Source: Torymus aiolomorphi
Lineage: Eukaryota > Arthropoda > Insecta > Hymenoptera > Torymidae
NCBI GenBank assembly: GCA_036365515.1
Contig: CM070874.1
Location: 41,849,083 to 41,913,082, forward strand
DNA length: 64,000 bases
Direction of reading: 5' to 3'
The notes beneath the pieces are model-generated. The model ran no database searches. It was not told the origin of the DNA and saw only the letters and a program-made list of their open reading frames with translations. Positions 25,304 to 36,959 of the stretch are shown here, piece by piece (the stretch's first letter is position 1; the number at the start of each line of letters is the position of its first letter). A program made the position numbers and the translations under genes.

Positions 25304-28020
25304 CGGAACCGTCTACGATGGGAAAATTTTTTTTGTATATATTTTTATGCGATGAACCATAGTCATAACCCTGAACACCTACTACCCTACCGACACTATT
25401 GCACCAAGGGTTGTAGATGTAACCTGCGCTTCTCGGAGTCTCAAGCTGTCATAAAACACCGACGCGGCGCATGCTTTAAAATTTCTGAATTTTTAATCTT
25501 GTAATTTCCTTTTCCTTAAAAGGCTATATTTAGACTTAATATAAAAACGGACTGTAAACTTTCCTTTCTTCTTGATAAAGACAAACACTACTTTTAAATA
25601 AATAAAAATTATATCCGATTATACCTACGATCACAGATACTGTAAAATTATAATACGCAATTGTTTATCGAAGATTATTATATTCTCTTGTACAAAAGTA
25701 AGTAACCTCACTCTAATAAAAAAATGTTCAATAGTAAAACCTTTAGTTGAATTACAATATTTCTGCAATACAATTTTATTTAGAAATACTTCAGTTGTAT
25801 TAATGAGTTAGTTATAAATTAGGGTTAATTTTCTACAAGGATATATTTTAAATAATAATTTAAGTACGAATTGTTAAACAAACCCTTGTGCAATAATCAC
25901 AATTGTAATTCTTCCTTTATACGTTTGACCTAACTAACAAACCGTTCCAAACGCGAGGTATAAGAGTTTATAAGGTTTTCCATTCACAATCACAAACAAA
26001 TATAAAATTACAATAACTACTTTAAGACACATTCATGAAAGAATATTTGTCCTACTCAAATAATGAAACTTATTCAACCTTCTGTTTTTCTTCTGCTATA
26101 AATAAATAAACTGTTTTATTACATATCACAAATTTAACAAACATTTTTGGATTTTGAACAATTACATGTGAGTTGGAAATATTCCTTTAAAATGTGGAAT
26201 TAGCCTTAAGAAGACGATAGCCCTAGCGGATGCGTAATCTTGGGGCTGTAAAACACATGGCTCATACTAAATATAGATACGACGCTTTCCCACGCGGGGA
26301 CGCGCTTTTCCGAGTTTTGAATACACGACATATACTATATACTGAAAAGATTATTTACATTATTAGACAATATCTCTCACACCGTTAAAGATAAAATTAT
26401 TTTAACAACTTTGAATATTAAATATAGCAGTAAGGAAATTAGGAAAAATAATACTAATTCCATATTCTTTGTTAAATTGCAATCAACAGCTTTTGCTTGT
26501 TTCCGTATTAATAATATTAAGATCTATTAACAAGAACCCAAAAATATAACTATAACTAACCATATGCATTTTGTAAACGCAACCAATAAACATGTAAAGA
26601 ATCTTTTTTAACAAACGATAAATGATTACTATAATACTTAGTATATTACATAAAGCAATAAGTCATGTTTACCACTAGTTCATTTTATATAACCGACCGT
26701 TTGTAAATTTATCGAATGTAATTACATTGTAAATTAGATCTTTAAGTATTAATAAATTTAATATTGTGAATAATTACCGGCAAAATAATCACAACGTTTT
26801 CATTCAAATTTGTAATAATTCTCTACACAATTATCTAATAAAGTAGATAACCTTATACTTGTAAAATATCCAGGATTATTAATAATAAGAAAATGCTGAG
26901 AGGAAAAGAGGGTGTCTATCTGTACAATCTGTCTCACGCACATGGCGTATCTAAAAATAGATTTCCTCAGTCTTCCTGCGCGGAGACGCATTTTCCAGCA
27001 TCTTTTGGGACTCAATGTACTATAGCATAAGAGTATTTTTTTTTTAGAATAACGCTAGATATCTCATTAATTACAATTAGAAAAATAATTTTTGTTTAAG
27101 ATAAAAGTTGTATTACGTTAAGTAAAAATTAAGAGATGAGAAAATCCATTATTATAATATGTTTTTATAGTAATAATAATCCATTTGTCTATTTCTACTA
27201 GATTAACTAACTAGACTTTAAGTTTAGATGATAAACAGTTTAGAATTTGAATAATACATTTGTAATTCGTACGTTTTCTTAATAATAATTAACTATTATG
27301 ACTATTTATAAGTAATTTTCATTGTTAATGCAAGTTTTATGAAATATACACATTAGATGAAACATTTTACTGGACAATACCAGTATTTTAACACATTGTT
27401 ACTTACGAAAACTAATTAAATTTCAAATATTTTAAATAAATAATAGGAAATCTAAGGAAAATGTATTAATTTAATAAAATAACTTAATAATATGATTGAT
27501 ATATTAGCTAGAATGAATAGTCTAATGTTTTTATAAAGTTTGCATAAGAAATTTCATTGTTTAATGTATAATTAAGTTTATAAATTTATAATGCGTTTAA
27601 CTCCTGTTGTAATAGACCGATAACTTCCGTTCAAATTTGTATTTTCATTTTAGAACAAAATGTAATAGAATAACATATTTTATAATTTATAAGCTGCCAA
27701 CATTGTATAATTTTCAGCAAGTAACAGAAAATTGATCATTTTTGACTCGAAAGAAAGAGAAGGATATATCTTTTATCTCTCTCATCTCTCTTTCTCTGTC
27801 GCACATATATCGTTCTCTCTCGCTCCTTAAGGAAGATACGAGCCGCCGGAAAATACCCTAGAGAAGGGATAAGGGACCGCTCTCTGCCGCTCCCTGTGTT
27901 AAAGCATAGGATTTTCCCCACTTTTATAAAAATCGACGTTTGGAAGGGATGCCACCCCCGCACCATTGGATACCGTCTTCTCACACCACTAGCCTCAATT
28001 AACATTACAGGATATATGAC
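25304..28020. other. AT-rich non-coding part of the 5.93-kb insertion (possible U3)
   Basis: No long ORF. Two diverged segments about 690 bp apart share CACATGGC, ATAGAT and a GCG-GGGACGCG-CTTTTCC block (about 26255-26318 and 26938-27003), suggesting an old internal duplication. 27750-28010 is GC-richer with CTCT runs. Confidence 0.45.
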
Positions 28021-28129
28021 TATCAACCGCCGTCACACTTGGCAACCAACGATTCGTTAACGCAAGATGACGCAACTACCCGATTCGACACCGCAGTTTT
28101 TCCAGCCGAAGAAGAGGAGGAGCAACGCA

Positions 28130-28167
28130 TTTAAATACGCTGAACGCGCACTGCTCGCCGGTCAGTC
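28130..28167 (+). promoter_or_regulatory. TATA box plus initiator
   Basis: TTTAAATA at 28130-28137 lies about 30 bases upstream of TCAGTC at 28162-28167, which matches the arthropod initiator TCAKTY with +1 at A28164. This is the normal TATA-to-start spacing. The predicted start coincides with the 5' strand of the first hairpin, so the transcript would begin with the hairpin array. Confidence 0.6.
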
Positions 28168-28333
28168 AGATTTACAAGCCTCACAAGCTTTGCTGACTGG
28201 TCCAGGGTGCAGTTCACGACAAGCCTCACAAGATTTGCTGAACTGACGCAGTCAGATCAACACAAGCCTCACAAGCTTTGCTGACTGTACGGGCAGATCG
28301 ACACAAGTCTCACAAGCTTTACGATACTGTACC
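28160..28333 (+). ncRNA. four tandem hairpins with conserved loop and covarying stems
   Basis: Four units, each with the core ACAAG(C/T)CTCACAAGCTTT (one reads GATTT) enclosed by a self-complementary outer stem whose sequence changes: CAGTCAG/CTGACTG (28163), CAGTTCA/TGAACTG (28210), CAGTCAG/CTGACTG (28249), and CAGATCG/CGAT-A-CTG (28294, one bulge). The inner CAAGC/GCTTTG can add a short second helix. The unit length varies (about 40-50 bases) while the loop sequence stays fixed. Changes on one side of the stem are matched on the other, which is what conserved RNA structure predicts. I know no named RNA of this kind. Confidence 0.6.
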
Positions 28334-28500
28334 AATTCAATTCTATTTAAAAGAGGAAAAAATAAAAAATTCAAATTACTCAAAATTTTAGTTCAATTTC
28401 TTTTTACCAAATTCCAAATTACTATATTCAAAAAAAAATATTATAAAGAAAAGGGAGATTTACAAAATAAGAAAGGTAAATAAAGTCAAAAATAAAAACA
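28334..28500. other. A-rich linker between hairpins and array
   Basis: AT-rich, no structure seen. Confidence 0.4.
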
Positions 28501-30797
28501 AATAAATTATTGTATTATTTTGGATTGTGAATATCCGATTGGCCTTGGTCTTACGGACTTTAATGGACAGGAGTTATTCACGATACACAAATCATTTAGT
28601 GCGAGTTTTACGAACTTGGTGCAATTTGATTTGACAAAATAGTATAAATTTTATTTTTTAGAAAAATTTAGATTTCAAAGTTGAGAATATTATTAAAATT
28701 CAGGTTCAAATAAATAAATTATTGTATTATTTTGGATTGTGAATATCCGATTGGCCTTGGTCTTACGGACTTTAATGGACAGGAGTTATTCACGATACAC
28801 AAATCATTTAGTGGGAGTTTTACGAACTTGGTGCAATTTGATTTGACAAAATAGTATAAATTTTATTTTTCTTAGAAAAATTTAGATTTCAAAGTTGAGA
28901 ATATTATTAGAATTCAGGTTCAAATAAATAAATTATTGTATTATTTTGGATTGTGAATATCCGATTGGCCTTGGTCTTACGGACTTTAATGGACAGGAGT
29001 TATTCACGATACACAAATCATTTAGTGCGAGTTTTACGAACTTGGTGCAATTTGATTTGACAAAATAGTATAAATTTTATTTTAATTAGAAAAATTTAGA
29101 TTTCAAAATTGAGAATATTATTAAAATTCAGATTCAAATAAATAAATTATTGTATTATTTTGGATTGTGAATATCCGATTGGCCTTGGTCTTACGGATTT
29201 TAATGGACAGGAGTTATTCACGATACACAAATCATTTAGTGCGAGTTTTACGAACTTGGTGCAATTTGATTTGACAAAATAGTATAAATTTTATTTTAAT
29301 TAGAAAAATTTAGATTTCGAAGTTGAGAATATTATTAAAATTCAGGTTCAAATAAATAAATTATTGTATTATTTTGGATTGTGAATATCCGATTGGCCTT
29401 GGTCTTACGGACTTTAATGGACAGGAGTTATTCACGATACACAAATCATTTAGTGCGAGTTTTACGAACTTGGTGCAATTTGATTTGACAAAATAGTATA
29501 AATTTTATTTTAATTAGAAAAATTTAGATTTCAAAGTTGAGAATATTATTAAAATTCAGGTTCAAATAAATAAATTATTGTATTATTTTGGATTGTGAAT
29601 ATCCGATTGGCCTTGGTCTTACGGACTTTAATGGACAGGAGTTATTCACGATACACAAATCATTTAGTGCGAGTTTTACGAACTTGGTGCAATTTGATTT
29701 GACAAAATAGTATAAATTTTATTTTAATTAGAAAAATTTAGATTTCAAAATTGAGAATATTATTAAAATTCAGGTTCAAATAAATAAATTATTGTATTAT
29801 TTTGGATTATGAATATTCGATTGGCCTTGGTCTTACGGGTTTTAATGGACATGAGTTATTCACGATACACAAATCATTTAGTGCGAGTTTTACGAACTTG
29901 GTGCAATTTGATTTGACAAAATAGTATAAATTTTATTTTAATTAGAAAAATTTAGATTTCAAAGTTGAGAATATTATTAAAATTCAGGTTCAAATAAATA
30001 AATTATTGTATTATTTTGGATTGTGAATATCCGATTGGCCTTGGTCTTACGGACTTTAATGGACAGGAGTTATTCACGATACACAAATCATTTAGTGCGA
30101 GTTTTACGAACTTGGTGCAATTTGATTTGACAAAATAGTATAAATTTTATTTTAATTAGAAAAATTTAGATTTCAAAATTGAGAATATTATTAAAATTCA
30201 GGTTCAAATAAATAAATTATTGTATTATTTTGGATTGTGAATATCCGATTGGCCTTGGTCTTACGGATTTTAATGGACAGGAGTTATTCACGATACACAA
30301 ATCATTTAGTGCGAGTTTTACGAACTTGGTGCAATTTGATTTGACAAAATAGTATAAATTTTATTTTAATTAGAAAAATTTAGATTTCAAAGTTGAGAAT
30401 ATTATTAAAATTCAGGTTCAAATAAATAAATTATTGTATTATTTTGGATTGTGAATATCCGATTGGCCTTGGTCTTACGGACTTTAATGGACAGGAGTTA
30501 TTCACGATACACAAATCATTTAGTGCGAGTTTTACGAACTTGGTGCAATTTGATTTGACAAAATAGTATAAATTTTATTTTTCTCAGAAAAATTTAGATT
30601 TTAAAGTTGAGAATATTATTAAAATTCAGGTTCAAATAAATAAATTATTGTATTATTTTGGATTGTGAATATCCGATTGGCCTTGGTCTTACGGACTTTA
30701 ATGGACAGGAGTTATTCACGATACACAAATCATTTAGTGCGAGTTTTACGAATTTGGTGCAATTTGATTTGACAAAATAGTATAAATTTTATTTCAA
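28501..30797 (+). repeat. tandem array, 11 copies of a 214-bp unit
   Basis: AATAAATTATTG starts each unit at 28501, 28713, 28927, 29141, 29355, 29569, 29783, 29997, 30211, 30425 and 30639. The period is 214 except for the first (212), and the last unit is cut at about 30797. Copies are nearly identical; the seventh (29783) is the most diverged. Each unit contains an inverted pair ATTGTGAATA ... TATTCACGAT about 45 bases apart, with TCCG ... CGGA inside, so a stable fold is possible. No ORF. I found no hammerhead core. The uniform period and homogeneity point to recent expansion. Confidence 0.95.
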
Positions 30798-31229
30798 GAA
30801 AGAGAGTTTCCAATATCAATTGTCATTAAAATAATAGAAAAGAAATATTAAAGAAATAAATTCTAATTTTGATAGGTTAGGGAAGGGCGAAACTGAGAAT
30901 AACCTGAGATGGGAAAAATTTAGTATTATCCAACATACAGAATTCCTGGGCTCGTGACCTTTCTCCTATCCATACAAGAGGCATGCGCAACAAAAATTGT
31001 TTTTACGAGACAAATGTGCTGCTTCTGTTGGTCCTTGTAAAACCCAAATCCTGAGTCCAAAAGAAGAAATTAATCAAACTCAGATTTTAACGACAACAGT
31101 GAATTTTGTTACTACACTCCTTTCCTTAGCTCGTCCATGGTCTATTAGCTGGCGCAGCTACGACCAAAAAGAGCACTGACTCTTAAATGAGTTAATAATC
31201 CCAGTCGTGTCATGTTTTAGGACGTGACA
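30798..31229. other. 3' tail of the 5.93-kb insertion
   Basis: Unique sequence of mixed composition ending in CGTGTCATG ... GGACGTGACA, an imperfect inverted pair at the end. A 60-codon frame at 30997-31179 has no support. Confidence 0.4.
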
Positions 31230-31410
31230 CTAGATACAAAAAAATCAAAAAAACTAAAAATTCAAAATTGTTTTTTGGTTATAAAACAAAAGAAAATCAA
31301 TAAAATCCCAAATCCATCAGGGTACTTTCCTTTTACCGCAAGACGAAGCGAATAAGCTTTACCCGACGAAAATCGGTTGATTAGTTTCGGAGATATTAAG
31401 AGTTGAAATA

Positions 31411-31446
31411 TACACACACACACACACACACACGCACACACACACA
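31411..31446. repeat. (CA)n microsatellite in tandem unit 1
   Basis: CA tract upstream of the gene. The equivalent tract in unit 2 (34609-34636) is shorter. Confidence 0.9.
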
Positions 31447-31551
31447 TACATACATCCACGAAATCATCAAAATCAAATAATATACACATATACCACCATA
31501 AAACATCTTTTTGAAGACTTTTTTTTCGAAAATTTTTTTCACCGTTACAAA

Positions 31552-31570
31552 GCTTCCTCTTTGAGGAAGC
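31552..31570. other. hairpin GCTTCCTC-TTT-GAGGAAGC
   Basis: Eight-base stem and three-base loop near the 5' side of unit 1. It is identical in unit 2 (34749-34767), and a similar GCTTCCTC-TAG-GAGGAAGC occurs at 46052-46070 beside repeat A'. Confidence 0.7.
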
Positions 31571-31840
31571 AAAAACATTACAATCAATTTGAAATAGCAG
31601 ACGCAACGCTTCTCACTTACTTTTTACCCGATAGGTGGCTTGCGGATAGAAAATTTTTGCCCGAGAGTAATTTGTTGTATCCAATTATATAAGTCTGATG
31701 AATTTTCGATCTTTGTTATCCTTGAAATTGTTTAAGAATTTTAACGCTGTTTCCGTTATATTTGTGTTCTTCGTGTGTTGGCTGATTAAATCATAATTTA
31801 TTTTTGGTTTATTTATTGCATTTATTTTCTCGCTACTGAA

Positions 31841-33716
31841 ATGGATCCAGCTTTGAAGCTGAAATGCATAAATCCTTTTAATAAAATTAATCACTCTGTG
31901 CGTAAAAATTTGTCGAATTTTCCTTCAATATTTAGGAGTGCGTATCCCCTCGTACCAGAAAACGCGAAAATTTGTTCCAACTGTCAACGTCAACTTTATA
32001 AACATAAGTTAGATTTACCTTCATGCGATGCCAAAAAAGCTAAAATTGAATGTACTGATGAATATCATAAAGCAGGCGTGGCAGTTCTCAACCAATTAAA
32101 AAAAAATTTTTAGAATCACCGGGTAAGGAAGATAAAATTCAGCTACTCACGCTTGCTCCTGATTTTTGGTCTCGCAGAGACTTAATCAGAGAGTTCGGTT
32201 GTACTGAGTGGGAAGCTCGAGAAGCGAAAAAGTTAGTAACTGAAAGTGGAATTTTTTCAAAACCTGAAAAGAAAAGGGGCAAAATATTTCCAGTTGAAAG
32301 TGTAGATTCAGTTAAACGTTTTTATGAGAGGGACGATATTAGTCGTGTAATGCCCGGATTAAAAGATTGTATATCTGTTAAGCAGGATAATGGTAAAAGA
32401 GAACATGTACAGAAAAGGTTACTACTTGGTAATTTACGTGAAATTTATTGTTTATTTAAAAAAGAGCATGAATCTGTTAATATTGGCTTCACTAAATTTA
32501 CTCAATTGAGGCCGCCGCATTGTGTTCTAGCGGGAAGCAGTGGTACGCATAATGTATGCGTATGTGTACACCACGAAAATATCAAGCTGATGTTAAATGC
32601 TATTAATTTACAGAGTTTAACTGAAGGTACTCGACTATTTCTTAAAAACTACCACGATTGCATCCAAGCAATCGTATGTAGTAATGCTAGTTCGAAATGT
32701 TACTTGGGAGACTGTTTAGATTGCCCCAATATGCCTGTATTACGGAAACATTTGCTTGAATGTTTTGAGAGAAATGATATTTTTCAAATACAGTATGAGT
32801 CATGGCTTCAGACAGATCGTTGCACAATAGTATCTACAACTGTAAATGTTTATGAATTCATGAACATACTGGGAGAAAAATTAATAAAATTTAAAACTCA
32901 TGACTTCTTTGCGAGAGAACAATATCTTTTCTTAAGCGATTTGAAAAAAAACCTTCAAAAAGGAGAATTCCTTGTTTGTTGTGATTTTGCAGAAAACTAT
33001 GCGTTTATAGTGCAAAATTCAACACAATCGTTCCACTGGAACAATAATCAAGCAACAGTTTTTACAACAGTGGTATATTATAACGAAAATCAAGATCTTA
33101 AACATATAAGCATTGCTATAATTTCTGATAATCTAAATCACGATACTGTTGCTGTTTATGAATATCAAAAAATTATAATATCGTATTTAAAAGTAATTTC
33201 ATAGTCAAGAAAATTTATTACTTAACTGATGGAGCAGGTCAGCATTTTAAGAACAAGTCTACCTTCCAAAATCTTCTGTTTCATCAAAAAGATTTTGGAG
33301 TTCCTGCTGAATGGCATTTTCATGCAACAGCGCACGGTAAAGGTGCGTGCGATGGTATAGGCGCAAATTTGAAAAGAGTGGCGAAAAGAGCAAGTCTTCA
33401 ACTCTCTTCGAGTAATCATATTTTAACACCAGAAGACCTTTACAACTGGGCTTTACGTAATTGCAAAGAAACTAAAGTTTTTTACAGCACTAAAGAGACC
33501 TATGAAAAAGCCGTTTTGAAACTAAAATCAAGGTTAAGTAAAATTAAATCTATACCGGGAACTTTACAGTACCATGCCGTTATTCCAATGAATAAAACAA
33601 CATTAATACTAAAAAAAACGTCAATGAGTTCAGAATATCAAATCTTCCCTAAAAAACCCGTAAAACAAAACAAAATAAAATTATCTACTTTAAAAAAAAA
33701 AGAATTATTAATATAA
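31841..33716 (+). pseudogene. unclassified DDE/D-like transposase-type gene, copy 1
   Basis: Starts MDPALKLKC at 31841. Blocks: a CSNCQRQL zinc-like pair near the N-terminus; a winged-helix-like WSRRDLIREFGCTEWEA; an RPPHCVLAG and VCVCVHHEN block; a Cys cluster (CYLGDCLDCP); CDFAENY; LTDGAGQHFKN (near 33226); and HGKGACDGIG (near 33340). The Asp residues in the last three blocks are spaced like an RNase-H-fold D-D-D/E triad, which is inference. This order of blocks is familiar from many unnamed insect and hydra proteins. The frame breaks in an A run near 32105 and again near 33197, each by one base. Copy 2 keeps the frame at both places. Copy 1 has no other stop, so it was disabled recently. 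Confidence 0.7.
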
Positions 33717-33769
33717 ATACTAGTTTATTGTTGCTATTATTAAGGAAATCAAAATTTTAAGTGGTTGTT

Positions 33770-34177
33770 AGAGAGCGAAATGCATCTAGTCCACGCGGTG
33801 TACAGCGCGCCGAAAACCGCGCGCGAAGGAGACGCTGCGTCTGCTCTTTCGCGTTCTGTTTCTCTAAGAAAACATTCGAGCAAATTCTGAAAAAAATCCT
33901 TTCCGACGTAAAAAATGCTCAGCTTTCGATCTAGGGGGTAAAAAAAAATATTAAAAATATACTTTTCGAGATATAGTATGTTTTATACTTGTTGGGGGGG
34001 GAAAATGCAAAATTTCGGAAAAACCACCTACGCCATTGGAAAGCTGAGGAAAAAATACGTTGGAAACGCTTATCACATAATTTTTTGAAATGCATATTGA
34101 TATCGTAAACACGACTTGAAAATAGCATGATTTGACGCTAGCGCGCCGCGCTGGGAGAGTTGAGGCGAAACGCCTCA
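33770..34177 (+). repeat. module C of unit 1, ending in a hairpin
   Basis: Begins GAGAGCGAAATGCATCTAG, contains a CCATTGGAAAG box, and ends in TGAGGCG-AAA-CGCCTCA (34161-34177). The next base starts unit 2. See also 36960-37369 and 23459-23880. Confidence 0.85.
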
Positions 34178-35037
34178 TATTCATATAGATAATCACTTAA
34201 AATTGCAACACAATATTGCCACCAACAAGTGTAATAAGTAACAGTTAAAATTTCAAGTCGATAAATAAATTATTTTTTGAGATATTAATTTTTTTAATAT
34301 AAAAAAGTTTTCATTAATAACAAATGACAGAGTGAAGATATTTTAAATTTTAAATTTTAAAAAAAGAAAATGTAGGTAATTTGAATACCTTTTAAGAGAA
34401 GTATATTATTTTATGTAATAATTACTATAAGATACGAAAAAATCAAAAAAACTAAAAATTCAAAATCGTTTTTTGGTTATAAAACAAAAGAAAATCAATA
34501 AAATCCCAAATCCATCAGGGTACTTTCCTTTTGCCGCAAGACGAAGCGAATAAGCTTTACCCGACGAAAATCGGTTGATTAGTTTCGGAGATATTAAGAG
34601 TTGAAATATACACACACACACACGCACACACACACATACATACATCCACGAAATAAAAAATCATCAAAATCAAATAATATACACATATACCACCATAAAA
34701 CATCTTTTTGAAGACTTTTTTTTCGAAAATTTTTTTCACCGTTACAAAGCTTCCTCTTTGAGGAAGCAAAAACATTACAATCAATTTGAAATAGCAGACG
34801 CAACGCTTCTCACTTACTTTTTACCCGATAGGTAGCTTGCGTATAGAAAATTTTTGCCCGAGAGTAATTTGTTGTATCCAATGATATAAGTCTGATGAAT
34901 TTTCGATCTTTGTTATCCTTGAAATTGTTTAAGAATTTTAACGCTGTTTCCGTTATATTTGTGTTCTTCGTGTGTTGGCTGATTAAATCATAATTTATTT
35001 TTGGTTTATTTATTGCATTTATTTTCTCGCTACTGAA

Positions 35038-36902
35038 ATGGATCCAGCTTTGAAGCTGAAATGCATAAATCCTTTTAATAAAATTAATCACTCTGTGCGT
35101 AAAAATTTGTCGAATTTTCCTTCAATATTTAGGAGTGCGTATCCCCTCGTACCAGAAAACGCGAAAATTTGTTCCAACTGTCAACGTCAACTTTATAAAC
35201 ATAAGTTAGATTTACCTTCATGCGATGCCAAAAAAGCTAAAATTGAATGTACTGATGAATATCATAAAGCAGGCGTGGCAGTTCTCAACCGATTAAAAAA
35301 AAAATTTTTAGAATCACCGGGTAAGGAAGATAAAATTCAACTACTCACGCTTGCTCCTGATTTTTGGTCTCGCAGAGACTTAATCAGAGAGTTCGGTTGT
35401 ACTGAGTGGGAAGCTCGAGAAGCGAAAAAGTTAGTAACTGAAAGTGGAATTTTTTCAAAACCTGAAAAGAAAAGGGGCAATATATTTCCAGTTGAAAGTG
35501 TAGATTCAGTTAAACGTTTTTATGAGAGGGACGATATTAGTCGTGTAATGCCCGGATTAAAAGATTGTATATCTGTTAAGCAGGATAATGGTAAAAGAGA
35601 ACATGTACAGAAAAGGTTACTACTTGGTAATTTACGTGAAATTTATTGTTTATTTAAAAAGAGCATGAATCTGTTAATATTGGCTTCACTAAATTTACTC
35701 AATTGAGGCCGCCGCATTGTGTTCTAGCGGGAAGCAGTGGTACGCATAATGTATGCGTATGTGTACACCACGAAAATATCAAGCTGATGTTAAATGCTAT
35801 TAATTTACAGAGTTTAACTGAAGGTACTCGACTATTTCTTAAAAACTACCACGATTGCACCCAAGCAATCGTATGTAGTAATGCTAGTTCGAAATTTTAC
35901 TTGGGAGACTGTTTAGATTGCCCCAATATGCCTGTATTACGGAAACATTTGCTTGAATGTTTTGAGAGAAATGATATTTTTCAAATACAGTATGAGTCAT
36001 GGCTTTAGACAGATCGTTGCACAATAGTATCTACAACTGTAAATGTTTATAAATTCATGAACATACTGGGAGAAAAATTAATAAAATTTAAAACTCATGA
36101 CTTCTTTGCGAGACAACAATATCTTTTCTTAAGCGATTTGAAAAAAAAACTTTAAAAAGGAGAATTCCTTGTTTGTTGTGATTTTGCAGAAAACTATGCG
36201 TTTATAGTGCAAAATTCAACACAATCGCTCCACTGGAACAATAATCAAGCAACAGTTTTTACAACAGTGGTATATTATAACGATCAAGATCTTAAACATA
36301 TAAGCATTGCTATAATTTCTGATAATCTAAATCACGATACTGTTGCTGTTTATGAATATCAAAAAATTATAATATCGTATTTAAAAAGTAATTTCATAGT
36401 CAAGAAAATTTATTACTTAACTGATGGAGCAGGTCAGCATTTTAAGAACAAGTCTACCTTCCAAAATCTTCTGTTTCATCAAAAAGATTTTGGAGTTCCT
36501 GCTGAATGGCATTTTCATGCAGCGCACGGTAAAGGTGCGTGCGATGGTATAGGCGCAAATTTGAAAAGAGGGGCGAAAAGAGCAAGTCTTCAACTCTCTT
36601 CGAGTAATCATATTTTAACACCAGAAGACCTTTACAACTGGGCTTTACGTAATTGCAAAGAAACTAAAGTTTTTTACAGCACTAAAGAGACCTATGAAAA
36701 AGCCGTTTTGAATCTAAAATCAAGGTTAAGTAAAATTAAATCTATACCGGGAACTTTACAGTACCATGCCGTTATTCCAATGAATAAAACAACATTAATA
36801 CTAAAAAAAACGTCAATGAGTTCAGAATATCAAATCTTCCCTAAAAAACCCGTAAAACAAAACAAAATAAAATTATCTACTTTAAAAAAAAAGAATTATT
36901 AA
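35038..36902 (+). pseudogene. unclassified DDE/D-like transposase-type gene, copy 2
   Basis: Same protein as copy 1 with the same blocks. It is open across both places where copy 1 shifts, but has its own damage: a one-base loss near 35660, a Gln-to-stop change (TAG at 36006-36008), a stop in the Lys-rich stretch near 36155, and small in-frame length differences near 36283 and 36521. The lesions in the two copies do not overlap, so the unit was duplicated while intact or nearly so and each copy decayed separately. The putative acidic residues in CDFAENY, LTDGAGQHFKN and GKGACDGIG are kept in both. Confidence 0.7.
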
Positions 36903-36959
36903 TATAAATACTAGTTTATTGTTGCTATTATTAAGGAAATCAAAATTTTAAGTGGTTGT

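Larger units (their letters stand above)
25295..31233. mobile_element. 5.93-kb TG...CA insertion with CTAG target duplication (giant solo LTR or LARD-like element)
   Basis: Begins TGTAACGGAACC at 25299 and ends GGACGTGACA at 31229. CTAG precedes (25295-25298) and follows (31230-31233) it. The uninterrupted junction in unit 2 (around 34425-34440) is the empty site. TG...CA ends plus a 4-bp duplication are the signature of integrase-inserted LTR DNA. No internal direct copy of the ends was seen, so it looks like one very long LTR rather than two LTRs with an interior. There is no coding sequence of note. From the left: 2.8 kb AT-rich, a GC-rich promoter-like zone, four hairpins, an 11-copy array and a 430-bp tail. 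Orientation is taken from the promoter. Confidence 0.75.
25048..34177 (+). repeat. tandem unit 1 (about 3.2 kb, split by a 5.93-kb insertion)
   Basis: The two parts 25048-25298 and 31234-34177 together equal tandem unit 2 (34178-37369) with only scattered differences. Layout: a roughly 250-bp leader; a CA microsatellite (31411-31446); hairpin GCTTCCTCTTTGAGGAAGC (31552-31570); the DDE/D-like gene; module C; terminal hairpin TGAGGCGAAACGCCTCA (34161-34177). The two units are directly adjacent, head to tail. Hairpins near both ends and the microsatellite recall helentron-type elements, but no Rep/helicase is present. Confidence 0.85.

Noticed and set aside
28160..30797. CRISPR-like array or hammerhead satellite
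   Set aside because: Repeats are contiguous without unique spacers, and I found no CUGAUGA...GAAA hammerhead core in the 214-bp unit.
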